A stretch of DNA of 64,000 bases from Enterobacter cloacae (GTDB lineage Bacteria > Pseudomonadota > Gammaproteobacteria > Enterobacterales > Enterobacteriaceae). Shown piece after piece: positions 1 to 8,731 of the stretch. Position 1 is the stretch's first letter. Each line of letters begins with the position of its first letter. A program made the translations under genes and the position numbers. Below the pieces are notes generated by a model, which saw only the letters and a list, made by a program, of their open reading frames with translations, had not been told where the DNA came from and searched no databases. The DNA lies in assembly GCF_011078175.1 (NCBI RefSeq), contig NZ_JAALCJ010000002.1, positions 310,001 through 374,000 on the forward strand, written 5' to 3'.

Positions 1-231
1 TTTCGCAGTGACTCTTATATTTCATTGCTGTCGATGATAAGCTCCAGCGATATTATTGGCCTGGTGCCCGTTCCGGCATTTGAACAATACGGCGCTGCAT
101 TAAATTTGCGCAAAATTGAGACTAACCTTACATTCCCGGCCATCAAAATATACATGATCTATAACCGCTCGGCGCTGAGCAGCCCGTCATTTTCAAATTT
201 TATTGATGAAATTGTCCCCCCCCGCAGCTAA
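1..231 (+). CDS. ybdO: LysR-family regulator, C-terminal part only (YbdO-like)
   Basis: The reading frame is open from base 1 and stops with TAA at 229-231, so only about 76 C-terminal residues are present and the start lies outside the window. The segment reads like the end of a LysR effector-binding domain: a VPVPAFEQY stretch, then a strand leading into an IYMIYN motif and a helical tail. In E. coli the LysR gene ybdO lies next to ybdN and ybdM in the same orientation, which matches the order here. The identification rests mainly on that synteny. No DNA-binding domain is visible in the window. Confidence 0.6.
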   Translation, partial: FRSDSYISLLSMISSSDIIGLVPVPAFEQYGAALNLRKIETNLTFPAIKIYMIYNRSALSSPSFSNFIDEIVPPRS

Positions 232-391
232 AGATGACTGGCTGCTTGAAGAGTAGCCAGAAATTCTTCCGATAACATTCATTAAAATTATATTTAAAAA
301 ATCATACAATTTACCTCCCTGAATTTATCTCCGCTGTTGTATCCTTTCTGGTATTGACGCCACCGTCAGGCAATTATTACTCAGGAAGAGA

Positions 392-1621
392 ATGATCATG
401 TCGATCTATAAAATACCGTTGCCCCAAAATGTCCTCAACGCAACCGAGGAGCGAATAGCGTGGACGCTTGAGAATATACCCCGGGTTTGCGTTTCCTTTT
501 CAGGCGGTAAAGATTCTACCGTCATGCTGCATCTTACGGCGCTGCGAGCGCGGCAGATGAAAAGAAAAATTGACGTGCTGTTTATAGACTGGGAAGCGCA
601 ATTCACCTATACCATCGCCCATATCGCGCATATGCGTTCACTCTACAGCGATGTGATAGACCGATTCTGGTGGGTGGCCCTCCCCCTTACCACTCAAAAT
701 TCGCTGTCACAGTTTCAACCAGAGTGGCAATGCTGGGAGCCCGACACGCCGTGGGTGCGACAGCCCCCCATGGATGCCATTACCGACCCTGCCTTTTTCC
801 CGTTTTACCAGCCAGGAATGACCTTCGAAACCTTCGTTCGCAGCTTCTCCGACTGGTTTTCCCTCAATCGACCGGCGGCCATGATGATAGGCATTCGTGC
901 CGATGAATCCTACAACCGCTTCCTGGCTATCGCGTCTGCACGTAAGCAGCGCTTCTCTGACGATAAGCCCTGGACGACCGTCGCACCGGGCGGACACACC
1001 TGGTATATCTACCCTCTCTACGACTGGAAAACTGCCGATATCTGGACATGGTTCGCGAAAACAAAATGCTGCTATAACCCGCTATACGATCTGATGTACA
1101 AGGCGGGGGTACCGCCGCGTTATATGCGCATCTGTGAACCCTTCGGGCCGGAGCAGCGCCAGGGACTGTGGCTCTATCATGTTATTGAGCCTGAACGCTG
1201 GGCGGCCATGTGTGAACGTGCCAGCGGCGTGCGCAGTGGGGGGATTTATGCCGGACACGATAACCATTTTTATGGCCACAGGAAGATCCTGAAACCCGAA
1301 CACCTCAGCTGGCGCGAATACGCGATGCTATTGCTCGACAGCATGCCGCAAAATACAGCAGAACATTACCGAAATAAAATCGCGATTTATCTTCACTGGT
1401 ATCACAAGCGAGGCATGGACGATATTCCCGATACGCAGGAGGGTGACATTGGCGCAAAAGATATCCCCTCCTGGCGACGTATTTGTAAGGTTTTACTCAA
1501 CAATGACTATTGGTGTCGGGCACTCTCGTTTAGCCCAAATAAGCCTAAACACTATCAACGCTACAACGAAAGGGTGAAAGCGAAACGTAAGGAATGGGGA
1601 ATTTTATGCAACAACGGATAA
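392..1621 (+). CDS. ybdN: YbdN, PP-loop (PAPS reductase-like) ATPase family protein
   Basis: The predicted protein has 409 residues, close to the roughly 406 of E. coli YbdN. A PP-loop ATP-pyrophosphatase motif SGGKDS lies at residues 37-42, the fold used by PAPS reductases and tRNA thiolation enzymes. The rest is a long C-terminal half typical of the YbdN/IbrA group, not of CysH. The ATG at 392 is preceded by an AGGAAGAG ribosome site; a second in-frame ATG at 398 is possible. The gene overlaps ybdM by 16-28 bases, so the two are translationally coupled. E. coli IbrA, from this family, acts with IbrB as a regulator of eib genes. The biochemical function of YbdN is unknown, and cysteine-linked reductase activity should not be assumed. 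Confidence 0.88.
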   Translation: MIMSIYKIPLPQNVLNATEERIAWTLENIPRVCVSFSGGKDSTVMLHLTALRARQMKRKIDVLFIDWEAQFTYTIAHIAHMRSLYSDVIDRFWWVALPLTTQNSLSQFQPEWQCWEPDTPWVRQPPMDAITDPAFFPFYQPGMTFETFVRSFSDWFSLNRPAAMMIGIRADESYNRFLAIASARKQRFSDDKPWTTVAPGGHTWYIYPLYDWKTADIWTWFAKTKCCYNPLYDLMYKAGVPPRYMRICEPFGPEQRQGLWLYHVIEPERWAAMCERASGVRSGGIYAGHDNHFYGHRKILKPEHLSWREYAMLLLDSMPQNTAEHYRNKIAIYLHWYHKRGMDDIPDTQEGDIGAKDIPSWRRICKVLLNNDYWCRALSFSPNKPKHYQRYNERVKAKRKEWGILCNNG

Positions 1622-2232
1622 TCAAAGAAATGGAAGCTTATCTTCAGGCACTTTCTGAAGACGAGCAAATTAACGCCATAAATGCTTTTCGTCTGGCATT
1701 ACATTACATCAGCCCTTTCCGCGATCAGCCAGTAGACTGCGTATTATGGGTAAAGCAGGACGAGATCACGGCCAATGATTACAATCCTAATAACGTTGCG
1801 CCACCGGAAAAACGGTTGCTTACCACGTCACTGGAACTGGATGGATTCACGCAGCCTATCGTTGTGACGGAAAACGCGCCGCAGCACTACGAAATTGTGG
1901 ATGGTTTTCACCGACACGATATTGGCAGCCATCGGGCTGTTCTGAAGCGCCAGCTTAAAGGTTATCTTCCCATCACCTGCCTGCGCACTGAGCGTCAGGC
2001 AAAGTTCGACCGCATGGCCGCGACCATTCGCCATAACCGCGCGCGTGGCCGCCACCAGATCAACGCCATGGCGGAGATTGTGCGTGAACTGGCGCTGATG
2101 GGCTGGAGCGAGGAGAAAATCGGCAAAGAGTTAGGTATGGACAGTGATGAAGTCCTGCGGCTGAAGCAGATCAACGGCCTGCTGGAGCTCTTCGCAGACC
2201 GTCGTTTCTCAGAAGCCTGGACGGTAAAATAG
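1606..2232 (+). CDS. ybdM: YbdM, ParB-like nuclease-fold protein (IbrB family)
   Basis: The protein is about 208 residues. Residues 45-105 carry the ParB/sulfiredoxin-like fold: an ITANDYNPN opening, a 'DGFTQPIVV' strand and the GFHR motif. A C-terminal helical part (MGWSEEKIGKELGM) resembles the HTH region that follows this domain in ParB proteins. I chose ATG 1606 because a GGGGA sits five bases upstream; ATG 1594 in the same frame would add four residues. The gene overlaps the end of ybdN and stops exactly one base before the converging mtnE. It pairs with ybdN as IbrB pairs with IbrA. Whether it binds or cuts DNA cannot be told from sequence. Confidence 0.85.
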   Translation: MQQRIIKEMEAYLQALSEDEQINAINAFRLALHYISPFRDQPVDCVLWVKQDEITANDYNPNNVAPPEKRLLTTSLELDGFTQPIVVTENAPQHYEIVDGFHRHDIGSHRAVLKRQLKGYLPITCLRTERQAKFDRMAATIRHNRARGRHQINAMAEIVRELALMGWSEEKIGKELGMDSDEVLRLKQINGLLELFADRRFSEAWTVK

Positions 2233-3393
2233 TCAGAGTTTATTTAAGCGCTCTGCCGCTGCCAGCAGCGTCGATTCCTGCTTCGCAAAACACAGTCGGA
2301 TCAGCTTATGCGGGAAGGGATCGGCGCAGAATACTGACAGCGGAATCGCCGCAACGCCCACCTCTTTCGTCAGCCACTGGCAGAAACTCACATCGTCCAG
2401 ATCGGTAATCGCGCTGTAGTCGGCCAGCAGGAAATAGGTTCCTTCAGACGGCAAAATTTCCAGCCGGCTTTTGCTCAGCGCCGCCACAAACAGATCCCGA
2501 CGTTCACGATAGAAGTGCGGCAGCTCGCGGTAATGCCCGGGTTCCGCGCGCAGCATATCCGCCAGCGCCAGCTGAGCGGGTGTGTTCACCGCAAACGTCA
2601 GATACTGGTGCACTTTACGCAGTTCAGCACTGATGGCGGCGGGCGCCACGCAGTACCCTACCTTCCAGCCGGTCATATGGTAGGTTTTCCCAAATGATGA
2701 TACCGCAATTGCGCGCTCGCGAAGCTGCGGATGCGCCAGCACGCTGGCATGCCCCTCTTTTGTGAAGCAGATGTGCTCATACACCTCATCGCTCAGAACA
2801 TAGATTTCACGGTCGGCGATGGCCTGCCACAGAGCGGTAAAATCGCTCTTCTGCCACACCGTTGCCGATGGGTTGTGCGGCGTATTCAGGATCACCAGCC
2901 GGGTTTTATCGCTCAGCAACGCGGAAAACGCCTGCCAGTTCGGTCGAAAATGCGGCGGCTGGAGCGCCACGCGTTTCACCACGCCGCCGGCCAGCACAAT
3001 CGCCGGGGCGTAGCTATCGTAGCTGGGTTCAAAACAAATAACTTCATCGCCCGTACGCACCAGGGCGGTGATCGCCGCATACAGCGCTTCGGTCGCCCCT
3101 GCCGTCACCGTAATGTCGCTGTTCGCATCGGGCTTATGGCCGTACAACTCCGCCGTTTTATCCGCAATGGCTTCACGCAACGCCTGCACGCCGGTCATCG
3201 GCGCATACTGGTTGGCTCCCTGTGCCACGTGGTATGCCAGACGCTCCTGCAAATAGCGCGGGCCGTCAAAATCCGGAAATCCTTGGGAGAGATTAATGGC
3301 GTTGTGCTGCTGCGCCAGAGCGCTCATCTGGGTAAAAATCGTCGTGCCAAGATTTGGAAGTTTACTCTGCGGGATCAACGGGTTATTGCTCAT
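2233..3393 (-). CDS. mtnE: Methionine aminotransferase MtnE (YbdL), PLP-dependent
   Basis: This 386-residue class I aminotransferase transaminates 4-methylthio-2-oxobutanoate to methionine, the last step of methylthioadenosine salvage. The PLP lysine is in SFGKTYHMTGWK at K236. The cofactor-contacting NTPHNPS (170-176) and SDEVYE (201-206) are intact, and the length equals E. coli YbdL. It starts opposite mtnB, with MetJ-type boxes in the gap at 3461-3484. In E. coli, which lacks the other mtn genes, ybdL lies next to ybdH. Here the salvage cluster lies between the two, which places the aminotransferase in its proper pathway context. The substrate assignment follows from the E. coli YbdL literature (methionine, His, Phe) and this context. 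Confidence 0.9.
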   Translation of the reverse strand: MSNNPLIPQSKLPNLGTTIFTQMSALAQQHNAINLSQGFPDFDGPRYLQERLAYHVAQGANQYAPMTGVQALREAIADKTAELYGHKPDANSDITVTAGATEALYAAITALVRTGDEVICFEPSYDSYAPAIVLAGGVVKRVALQPPHFRPNWQAFSALLSDKTRLVILNTPHNPSATVWQKSDFTALWQAIADREIYVLSDEVYEHICFTKEGHASVLAHPQLRERAIAVSSFGKTYHMTGWKVGYCVAPAAISAELRKVHQYLTFAVNTPAQLALADMLRAEPGHYRELPHFYRERRDLFVAALSKSRLEILPSEGTYFLLADYSAITDLDDVSFCQWLTKEVGVAAIPLSVFCADPFPHKLIRLCFAKQESTLLAAAERLNKL

Positions 3394-3460
3394 TGTAGTG
3401 TGCCTGCCTGGAATACTTATGTTGCTGACACTATAACACGATGTTAGTCTTTGGCAATCA

Positions 3461-3484
3461 AGACGCTTAGACGTCTAAACGATA
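3461..3484. promoter_or_regulatory. Tandem MetJ-type boxes between mtnE and mtnB
   Basis: Three contiguous 8-mers lie here in register: AGACGCTT, AGACGTCT (a perfect match to the met-box consensus at 3469-3476) and a weaker AAACGATA. MetJ binds arrays of two or more such boxes with SAM as corepressor. The array sits about 32 bases before the mtnB ATG and 67 before mtnE, so it could control both directions. Binding is inferred from the motif. Confidence 0.7.
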
Positions 3485-3515
3485 TGATTATTCCTGTTCG
3501 AGAGGGTAAAAGGTA

Positions 3516-4130
3516 ATGACAGACAACCTGCAACTCGCGCACCTGGTCGAGGCCTGCCGCTGGATTGGCGCTAAAGGCTGGGCGCCCGCTACCGGCGGCA
3601 ATATGTCCGTGCGTCAGGATGAACACCTGTGCTGGCTCAGCGAATCGGGAAAAGATAAAGGCAGCCTGACTGCCGCCGATTTTTTACAGGTTGAAATCGC
3701 CACCAGCCGCGCGCCATCCGGGCGTAAACCGTCGGCAGAGACCGGGCTGCATACCCTCATCTATCGCCTGTTTCCCGAGGCTAACGCCGTCCTGCATGTT
3801 CACACCGTCAATGCCACGGTGCTGTCGCGTCTGGTCAACGAAGCCGAGCTGAAGATCACCGGTTTCGAGATGCAAAAATCCCTTACCGGGCAGACCACGC
3901 ACCGGGATACGGTGGCCATCCCGGTGTTTGATAACGACCAGGACATTGACGCCCTCGCCTCGCGCATCGCCCATTACGCGCAGGAACGCCCGCTTAATTA
4001 TGGTTTTCTTCTGCGCGGTCATGGCTTAACCTGCTGGGGACGCGACGTGGCCGAAGCCCGCCGTCATCTGGAAGGTTTAGAATTCTTATTTGAATGCGAA
4101 ATGCGTTTACGACAACTGGAGAGAGTATGA
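3516..4130 (+). CDS. mtnB: Methylthioribulose-1-phosphate dehydratase MtnB
   Basis: This 204-residue class II aldolase-fold enzyme dehydrates 5-methylthioribulose-1-phosphate to the diketone intermediate of the methionine salvage pathway. The N-terminal TGGNMSVR and the zinc-site histidines H94 and H96 in HVHTVNATV are typical, as is the late RGHGLTCWG segment carrying a third metal-ligand histidine. The stop codon overlaps the mtnC ATG in ATGA, so mtnB, mtnC and mtnD form one tightly coupled operon behind the met boxes at 3461-3484. Confidence 0.92.
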   Translation: MTDNLQLAHLVEACRWIGAKGWAPATGGNMSVRQDEHLCWLSESGKDKGSLTAADFLQVEIATSRAPSGRKPSAETGLHTLIYRLFPEANAVLHVHTVNATVLSRLVNEAELKITGFEMQKSLTGQTTHRDTVAIPVFDNDQDIDALASRIAHYAQERPLNYGFLLRGHGLTCWGRDVAEARRHLEGLEFLFECEMRLRQLERV

Positions 4131-4816
4131 TTCGCGCGATTGTGACGGATATTGAAGGGACCACCAGCGATATCCGTTTTGTCCATGACGTTTTGTTCCC
4201 CTACGCGCGTGAGCGGCTGGCGGCCTTCGTGACCGCGCAGCAGTACGCCGAGCCGGTCAAATCCATTCTGGACAACCTGCGTGATGAAATCGGTAACCCG
4301 CACGCCAGCGTCAGCGAGCTTATCGGCACCCTGTTTGCCTTTATGGATGAGGACCGCAAATCCACGGCGCTCAAAGCCCTTCAGGGAATTATCTGGCATG
4401 ACGGCTACGTGAACGGTGACTTTACCGGACACCTTTATCCTGACGTACTGCCCGCGCTGGAAAAGTGGAAGGCGCAAGGGATTGATCTCTATGTTTATTC
4501 CTCTGGCTCCGTCGCCGCGCAGAAACTGTTATTTGGCTACAGCGACGAAGGTGATATTACTCATCTGTTCAGCGGCTATTTTGATACCCACATTGGCGCC
4601 AAGCGCGAGGTGCAGTCTTATCAAAATATTGCGGCGCAAACGGGCATCGCCCCATCGCAAATCCTGTTTCTGTCGGATATTCATCAGGAGCTGGACGCGG
4701 CTGAGCAGGCGGGTTTTCGCACCCTGCAACTGATTCGCGGTGAAGATGACGGCGCAAGCCATCATCATCAGATCCACCAGTTTGACGAGATTAATCCGGA
4801 GCAGATCCCTTCATGA
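4127..4816 (+). CDS. mtnC: Acireductone synthase MtnC (enolase-phosphatase E1)
   Basis: This 229-residue HAD-superfamily enzyme enolises and dephosphorylates 2,3-diketo-5-methylthiopentyl-1-phosphate to acireductone. HAD motif I is the E1-type variant TDIEGTTSD (D8, E10). Motif II is SSGS, motif III includes the AKRE lysine, and motif IV is [14 protein letters not shown] placed the start at ATG 4127, in ATGA overlap with the mtnB stop; an upstream in-frame ATG at 4094 would add 11 residues that do not fit the family. It overlaps mtnD by four bases in the same way. Confidence 0.93.
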   Translation: MIRAIVTDIEGTTSDIRFVHDVLFPYARERLAAFVTAQQYAEPVKSILDNLRDEIGNPHASVSELIGTLFAFMDEDRKSTALKALQGIIWHDGYVNGDFTGHLYPDVLPALEKWKAQGIDLYVYSSGSVAAQKLLFGYSDEGDITHLFSGYFDTHIGAKREVQSYQNIAAQTGIAPSQILFLSDIHQELDAAEQAGFRTLQLIRGEDDGASHHHQIHQFDEINPEQIPS

Positions 4817-5355
4817 GCGCATTGACACTTTATTCCGACAAAGACGCCAGTAAGCCTCTGTGGCACAGCACCGACGCCGCCGAGATTGCCCGGCAGCTCA
4901 ACGCGAAAGGCGTGCGGTTTGAACGCTGGGCTGCGGATCGCGATTTAGGTCAGGATCCTGCCCCTGAGGCGGTGATCGAAGCTTATCAGCATGCGATAGA
5001 CAAGCTGGTGGCAGAGAAAGGTTACCAGAGCTGGGATGTGATCAGCCTGCGCGCCGACAATCCGCAGAAAGAGGCGCTGCGCGCGAAGTTCCTGAACGAA
5101 CATACTCACGGCGAAGACGAAGTGCGCTTTTTCGTGGAAGGCGCGGGATTGTTCTGCCTGCACATTGGCGATGAGGTCTATCAGGTACTGTGCGAGAAAA
5201 ACGATCTGATCTCCGTACCCGCCGGTACACCGCACTGGTTTGATATGGGCTCAGAGCCGAACTTTACGGCGATCCGTATTTTCGATAACCCGGAAGGCTG
5301 GGTGGCGCAGTTTACGGGCGATGCGATTGCGGATGCGTATCCACGCCTGGCATGA
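4813..5355 (+). CDS. mtnD: Acireductone dioxygenase MtnD
   Basis: This 180-residue cupin dioxygenase opens acireductone to 4-methylthio-2-oxobutanoate and formate with Fe, or by an off-pathway CO-releasing route with Ni. The metal ligands H97, H99 and E103 are in HTHGEDE, and H141 is in PAGTPHWFD, matching the well-studied Klebsiella enzyme. It is the last gene of the mtnBCD operon, with a four-base overlap with mtnC. A pyrimidine-rich REP element follows about 60 bases downstream. Confidence 0.95.
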   Translation: MSALTLYSDKDASKPLWHSTDAAEIARQLNAKGVRFERWAADRDLGQDPAPEAVIEAYQHAIDKLVAEKGYQSWDVISLRADNPQKEALRAKFLNEHTHGEDEVRFFVEGAGLFCLHIGDEVYQVLCEKNDLISVPAGTPHWFDMGSEPNFTAIRIFDNPEGWVAQFTGDAIADAYPRLA

Positions 5356-5417
5356 GCTTTTCTCCCTCTCCCTGTGGGCTCAGGGATCCTCACAAAATAA
5401 TGTCTGCACGGAACAGT

Positions 5418-5454
5418 CCCCTCGCCCCTTTGGGGAGAGGGTTAGGGTGAGGGG
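5418..5454. repeat. Pyrimidine-rich REP element, copy 1
   Basis: CCCC-TTT-GGGG hairpin followed by an AGAGGGTTAGGGTGAGGGG arm. The same pattern recurs at 5799, 8682, 9994, 16772, 29261, 37047 and 48051. It lies just beyond mtnD and may help end or protect its transcript. Confidence 0.7.
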
Positions 5455-5798
5455 AACATACGGCTGCGGTGGTCATTCCGTTCACTTTATGTTCCCTGCT
5501 ACTCTGTAACGACATGACCGGTGAACGTGCCAGGGTGGCTCAGTCGCCACCACCCTGGCGACCCGGGCTCCCGGCGGTAAATCGCCGCTTCGCGGTGCCC
5601 TCGGCTTATTCCTTCCGGCTTATCGGGGACGGGCGGAGGTAACATCCCTGTAAAGCCCGCCCTCTCGGCGCATCCCTGCGCCTCGCCCCGGCCGGAAGGC
5701 AAACGCCTCAGCGATTTACAGCCGGACCGAGGCATCGCTGAAAGCCCTCAGTTATTCTGAGGCAACGTTATCGCTTTTGCTTTCAAATTACTGGGGAT

Positions 5799-5832
5799 CC
5801 CTCAGCCCTTCGGGAGAGGGCTGGGGTGAGGG
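5799..5832. repeat. Pyrimidine-rich REP element, copy 2
   Basis: CCCTCAGCCC-TTC-GGGAGAGGG followed by CTGGGGTGAGGG. It has the same orientation as the copy at 5418-5454, so the two flank the structured core as direct repeats. Confidence 0.65.
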
Positions 5833-5844
5833 CACCCGCGCGCA

Positions 5845-6315
5845 CTACACGTTCAGCCCTTTCACATACCCCACCAGCTGATCCAGCACAATCCCCCACC
5901 CTTCGTGGAAGCCCATCTGCTCATGCTGCTCGCGGATTTCCTTCGTCGGGTGACGCGCAATCGCCGTGTAGCGGGTTTTGCCCTCCCCAACGTCTTCCAA
6001 CAGCAGGATCGCCGTCATAAACGGCTTCTCGGCAGGCTTCCAGCCCTCGGTATAACCGTCGGTAAAGACCAGCTTGTTCCCCGGGTCTATTTCAAGAAAT
6101 ACGCCCCGGTTATCCATCCGCTGCCCGTCCACCTCAAACACGGTGTTGAACCTCCCGCCCACGCGCAGGTCGAGGTCGCATTCGGTCACCTTATGGGGAG
6201 CTGGAATGAAGAAGTTTTTGATGTGCTCAGGCGTGGTCCAGCAGAGCCACAGCAGGTCGCGCGGTGCATCCACCACGCGCTCCAGCTTTAAGTCAGTTTC
6301 GGGATCGAGCGTCAC
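5845..6315 (-). CDS. SRPBCC / AHSA1-domain protein
   Basis: This small cytosolic protein of 156 residues has the helix-grip START-like fold: an N-terminal 'ERVVDAPRDLLWLCWT' segment, then 'GGRFNTVFEVDGQ', and a C-terminal long helix with GFHEGWGIVLDQL. These are hallmarks of the AHSA1 group (activator of Hsp90 ATPase-like, also called SRPBCC). I prefer the GTG at 6315, preceded by AGAGGA eight bases upstream. An ATG-initiated frame reaches 6366 but would overlap mtnA and lacks a ribosome site. The gene begins about 43 bases after the mtnA stop on the same strand and may be cotranscribed. A ligand is not known for this subgroup. Confidence 0.8.
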   Translation of the reverse strand: MTLDPETDLKLERVVDAPRDLLWLCWTTPEHIKNFFIPAPHKVTECDLDLRVGGRFNTVFEVDGQRMDNRGVFLEIDPGNKLVFTDGYTEGWKPAEKPFMTAILLLEDVGEGKTRYTAIARHPTKEIREQHEQMGFHEGWGIVLDQLVGYVKGLNV

Positions 6316-6358
6316 GATGATGTCCTCTAAAGGGAACCCCTTACAAGGATAGCCGGAC

Positions 6359-7375
6359 TCAGGCAAATTTCCCTGCCGCCACCTCTTTCGGCGTGACCAC
6401 GCCCGTATCCAGCACCCAGCCGCTAATCAGCGAGGCGGGGGTGACGTCAAACGCCGGGTTGTAGACTTGCGCGTTTTCCGGCGCCCACTGCACCGCGCCA
6501 AAGCTCCCCGCCACGCCCGTCACTTCACTGGCCGTGCGCTGCTCAATCGGGATTGCGTCACCGTTCGGGCAGTCCGGGTCGAGGGTCGTTTGCGGGGCGG
6601 CGACGTAGAACGGAATGCCGTGAAACTTCGCCAGCACCGCCAGGGAATAGGTGCCGATCTTGTTCGCCACGTCACCGTTGGCGGCGATACGATCTGCGCC
6701 CACCCACACGGCGTCCACCTGCCCTTTCGCCATCAGGCTGGCGGCCATGGAGTCGGTAATCAGCCGATACGGTACGCCCAGCTCGCCGAGTTCCCACGCG
6801 GTCAGCCTGCCGCCCTGCAACAGCGGACGGGTTTCATCCACCCAGACGTTGCTTACCTTGCCTTCCTGATGCGCGCGAGCAATCACCCCCAGCGCAGTAC
6901 CGACGCCCGCCGTCGCCAGCCCGCCGGTGTTGCAGTGGGTCAGCAAACGGCTGCCGGGCTTCACCAGCGCGCTGCCCGCACTGGCAATGGCGTCACAGAG
7001 TCGTTTGTCTTCGTCAATCAGGCGCAGCGCCTCGGCCACCAGCGCAGAAACGAAATCTTCCTGCCAGAGCGCCAGCTTCATGCGGTCGAGGTTGTTCATC
7101 AGGTTCACCGCCGTCGGGCGGGATGCGCGCAGGGTTTCCAGCGCCACGGCCAGCTCATCGCGGCTTTTGCCGCTTTCCGCCAGCAGTGCAAGCAGCAGGC
7201 TTGCAGAGAGACCAATCAGCGGCGCGCCGCGCACCCGCAGGGAATGAATATGCCCGACCAGCGCCTCGACCGTCGAGGCCTCCAGCCAGCGTTTCTCCTG
7301 CGGAAGCGCCTGCTGGTCGAGAATAAAGAGCTGATTATCCGCCACCCGCAGGCTGGTCGTCTGTAATGTCTGCAT
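6359..7375 (-). CDS. mtnA: Methylthioribose-1-phosphate isomerase MtnA
   Basis: This 338-residue eIF2B-related isomerase converts 5-methylthioribose-1-phosphate to methylthioribulose-1-phosphate. The substrate-phosphate segment RVRGAP is at 47-52. The catalytic cysteine C148 is in [10 protein letters not shown], and the catalytic aspartate D228 is in [14 protein letters not shown]. It is divergent from mtnK, the preceding pathway step, and the shared gap carries three met boxes at 7428-7451. Confidence 0.95.
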   Translation of the reverse strand: MQTLQTTSLRVADNQLFILDQQALPQEKRWLEASTVEALVGHIHSLRVRGAPLIGLSASLLLALLAESGKSRDELAVALETLRASRPTAVNLMNNLDRMKLALWQEDFVSALVAEALRLIDEDKRLCDAIASAGSALVKPGSRLLTHCNTGGLATAGVGTALGVIARAHQEGKVSNVWVDETRPLLQGGRLTAWELGELGVPYRLITDSMAASLMAKGQVDAVWVGADRIAANGDVANKIGTYSLAVLAKFHGIPFYVAAPQTTLDPDCPNGDAIPIEQRTASEVTGVAGSFGAVQWAPENAQVYNPAFDVTPASLISGWVLDTGVVTPKEVAAGKFA

Positions 7376-7427
7376 GTCGTTAATTCCCTGTTGCGTTGTT
7401 GTAGCACATTGTGTCAGGATGAAATCC

Positions 7428-7451
7428 AGATGTATAGACGTCTACATGTCT
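7428..7451. promoter_or_regulatory. Three tandem MetJ-type boxes between mtnA and mtnK
   Basis: Contiguous 8-mers AGATGTAT, AGACGTCT (perfect consensus) and ACATGTCT lie in register. The array is 26 bases before the mtnK ATG and 52 before mtnA. MetJ with SAM normally represses methionine genes at such arrays. No SAM riboswitch is visible. Confidence 0.75.
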
Positions 7452-7477
7452 TAATTAGCAAAACTGAGGAGCAGGCC

Positions 7478-8677
7478 ATGTCGCAATACCGTACCTTTAC
7501 CGCTCAGGACGCCGTGGAGTATGCCAGGCAGTTTGGCGGACTCGACGATCCTTCCTCGCTGGTAGAGGCGCAGGAAGTGGGCGACGGCAACCTCAACCTG
7601 GTCTTCAAAATTTTCGATGCCCAGGGCGCAAGCCGCGTCATCGTCAAGCAGGCGCTGCCCTACGTGCGCTGCGTCGGCGAGTCCTGGCCGCTGACGCTGG
7701 ACCGCGCCCGTCTGGAGGCACAAACCCTGGTCGAACATTACCAGCACAGCCCGCAGCACACCGTGAAAATCCACCACTTTGACCCGGAACTGGCGGTGAT
7801 GGTGATGGAAGATCTCTCCAGCCATCGCATCTGGCGCGGCGAGCTGATCAACAACCGTTACTACCCGCAGGCGGCGCGTCAGCTGGGTGAATACCTCGCG
7901 CACACCCTGTTCCACACCAGCGATTTCTACCTGCACCCGCACGCGAAAAAAGCGCAGGTGGCGAAATTTATCAACCCGGAGATGTGCGAGATCACCGAAG
8001 ATCTGTTCTTCAACGATCCGTACCAGATCCACGAGCGCAACAGCTACCCGGCCGAGCTGGAAAATGACGTCGCCGCCCTGCGCGACGACGCTCAGCTAAA
8101 AATTGCCGTGGCCACCCTGAAGCACCGCTTCTTTTCACACGCTGAAGCCCTGCTGCACGGGGATATCCACAGCGGCTCCATTTTTGTGGCGGAAGGCAGC
8201 CTGAAGGCCATCGACGCCGAGTTTGGCTACTTCGGCCCGATTGGCTTTGACCTGGGCACCGCCATCGGCAACCTGCTGCTCAATTTCTGCGGCCTGCCGG
8301 GGCATCTGGGCATTCGCGATGCCGCCGCCGCGCGCGAACAGCGCCTGACCGATATTCAGGAACTGTGGAATACCTTCGCGGAGCGCTTCCAGGCGCTGGC
8401 GAACGAAAAAACGCGCGACGCTGCGCTCGGCGCACCGGGATACGCCTCCGCGTTCCTGAAAAAGGTCTGGCATGACGCCATTGGTTTCTGCGGCACCGAA
8501 CTGATTCGCCGCAGCGTCGGGCTTTCCCACGTTGCGGATATCGACACCATTCGGGATGATGCCATGCGTCACGAGTGCCTGCGCCACGCGATTACGCTCG
8601 GTAAAGCGCTGATCGTCATTGCCGAGCGCATCGACAGCGCGGAAGAGCTGGTGGCGCGGGTGCGGCAGTACAGCTGA
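7478..8677 (+). CDS. mtnK: 5-methylthioribose kinase MtnK
   Basis: This 399-residue kinase of the aminoglycoside-phosphotransferase fold phosphorylates 5-methylthioribose at C1, the entry step to salvage. It has the N-terminal '[13 protein letters not shown]' nucleotide loop, the catalytic loop [11 protein letters not shown] (H227, D229) and the [15 protein letters not shown] magnesium-binding segment. I chose ATG 7478 because GAGGAG lies nine bases upstream; earlier in-frame starts would run through the met boxes. A pyrimidine-rich REP directly follows the stop. Confidence 0.94.
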   Translation: MSQYRTFTAQDAVEYARQFGGLDDPSSLVEAQEVGDGNLNLVFKIFDAQGASRVIVKQALPYVRCVGESWPLTLDRARLEAQTLVEHYQHSPQHTVKIHHFDPELAVMVMEDLSSHRIWRGELINNRYYPQAARQLGEYLAHTLFHTSDFYLHPHAKKAQVAKFINPEMCEITEDLFFNDPYQIHERNSYPAELENDVAALRDDAQLKIAVATLKHRFFSHAEALLHGDIHSGSIFVAEGSLKAIDAEFGYFGPIGFDLGTAIGNLLLNFCGLPGHLGIRDAAAAREQRLTDIQELWNTFAERFQALANEKTRDAALGAPGYASAFLKKVWHDAIGFCGTELIRRSVGLSHVADIDTIRDDAMRHECLRHAITLGKALIVIAERIDSAEELVARVRQYS

Positions 8678-8681
8678 TTTT

Positions 8682-8718
8682 CCCCTCTCCCCTTTGGGGA
8701 GAGGGTTAGGGTGAGGGG
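8682..8718. repeat. Pyrimidine-rich REP element between mtnK and the LVIVD gene
   Basis: CCCCTCTCCCC-TTT-GGGGAGAGGG hairpin with a GTTAGGGTGAGGGG tail, five bases after the mtnK stop. It sits between converging genes and may act as a transcript end or barrier. Confidence 0.7.
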
Positions 8719-8731
8719 CGTCAAACCGCAC

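Larger units (their letters stand above)
5356..5844. other. 490 bp non-coding, hairpin-rich intergenic region
   Basis: No gene with a ribosome site or recognisable protein is present; an open frame on the minus strand at 5499-5735 looks like a composition artefact. Two copies of a pyrimidine-rich REP (5418-5454 and 5799-5832), in the same orientation, bracket a core at about 5525-5775 with many inverted repeats. These are a perfect 10-bp pair at 5529-5538/5550-5559, a CCTTCCGGC/GCCGGAAGG pair, a TCAGCGAT/ATCGCTGA pair, and a closing CCTCAG-TTATT-CTGAGG hairpin. The core could be a dispersed repeat or a structured RNA; I do not recognise it. Confidence 0.55.

Noticed and set aside
232-260. Terminator after the ybdO-like gene (CTGGCT/AGCCAG hairpin)
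   Set aside because: The six-base stem is weak, the loop is long and no T run follows.
5499-5735. 78-residue open frame on the minus strand in the hairpin-rich region
   Set aside because: Arginine/proline/glycine-rich composition set by GC-rich hairpins, no ribosome site, no recognisable protein.
7376-7477. SAM riboswitch upstream of mtnK or mtnA
   Set aside because: The gap is only 102 bases and contains met boxes; no space or conserved core for a SAM riboswitch.
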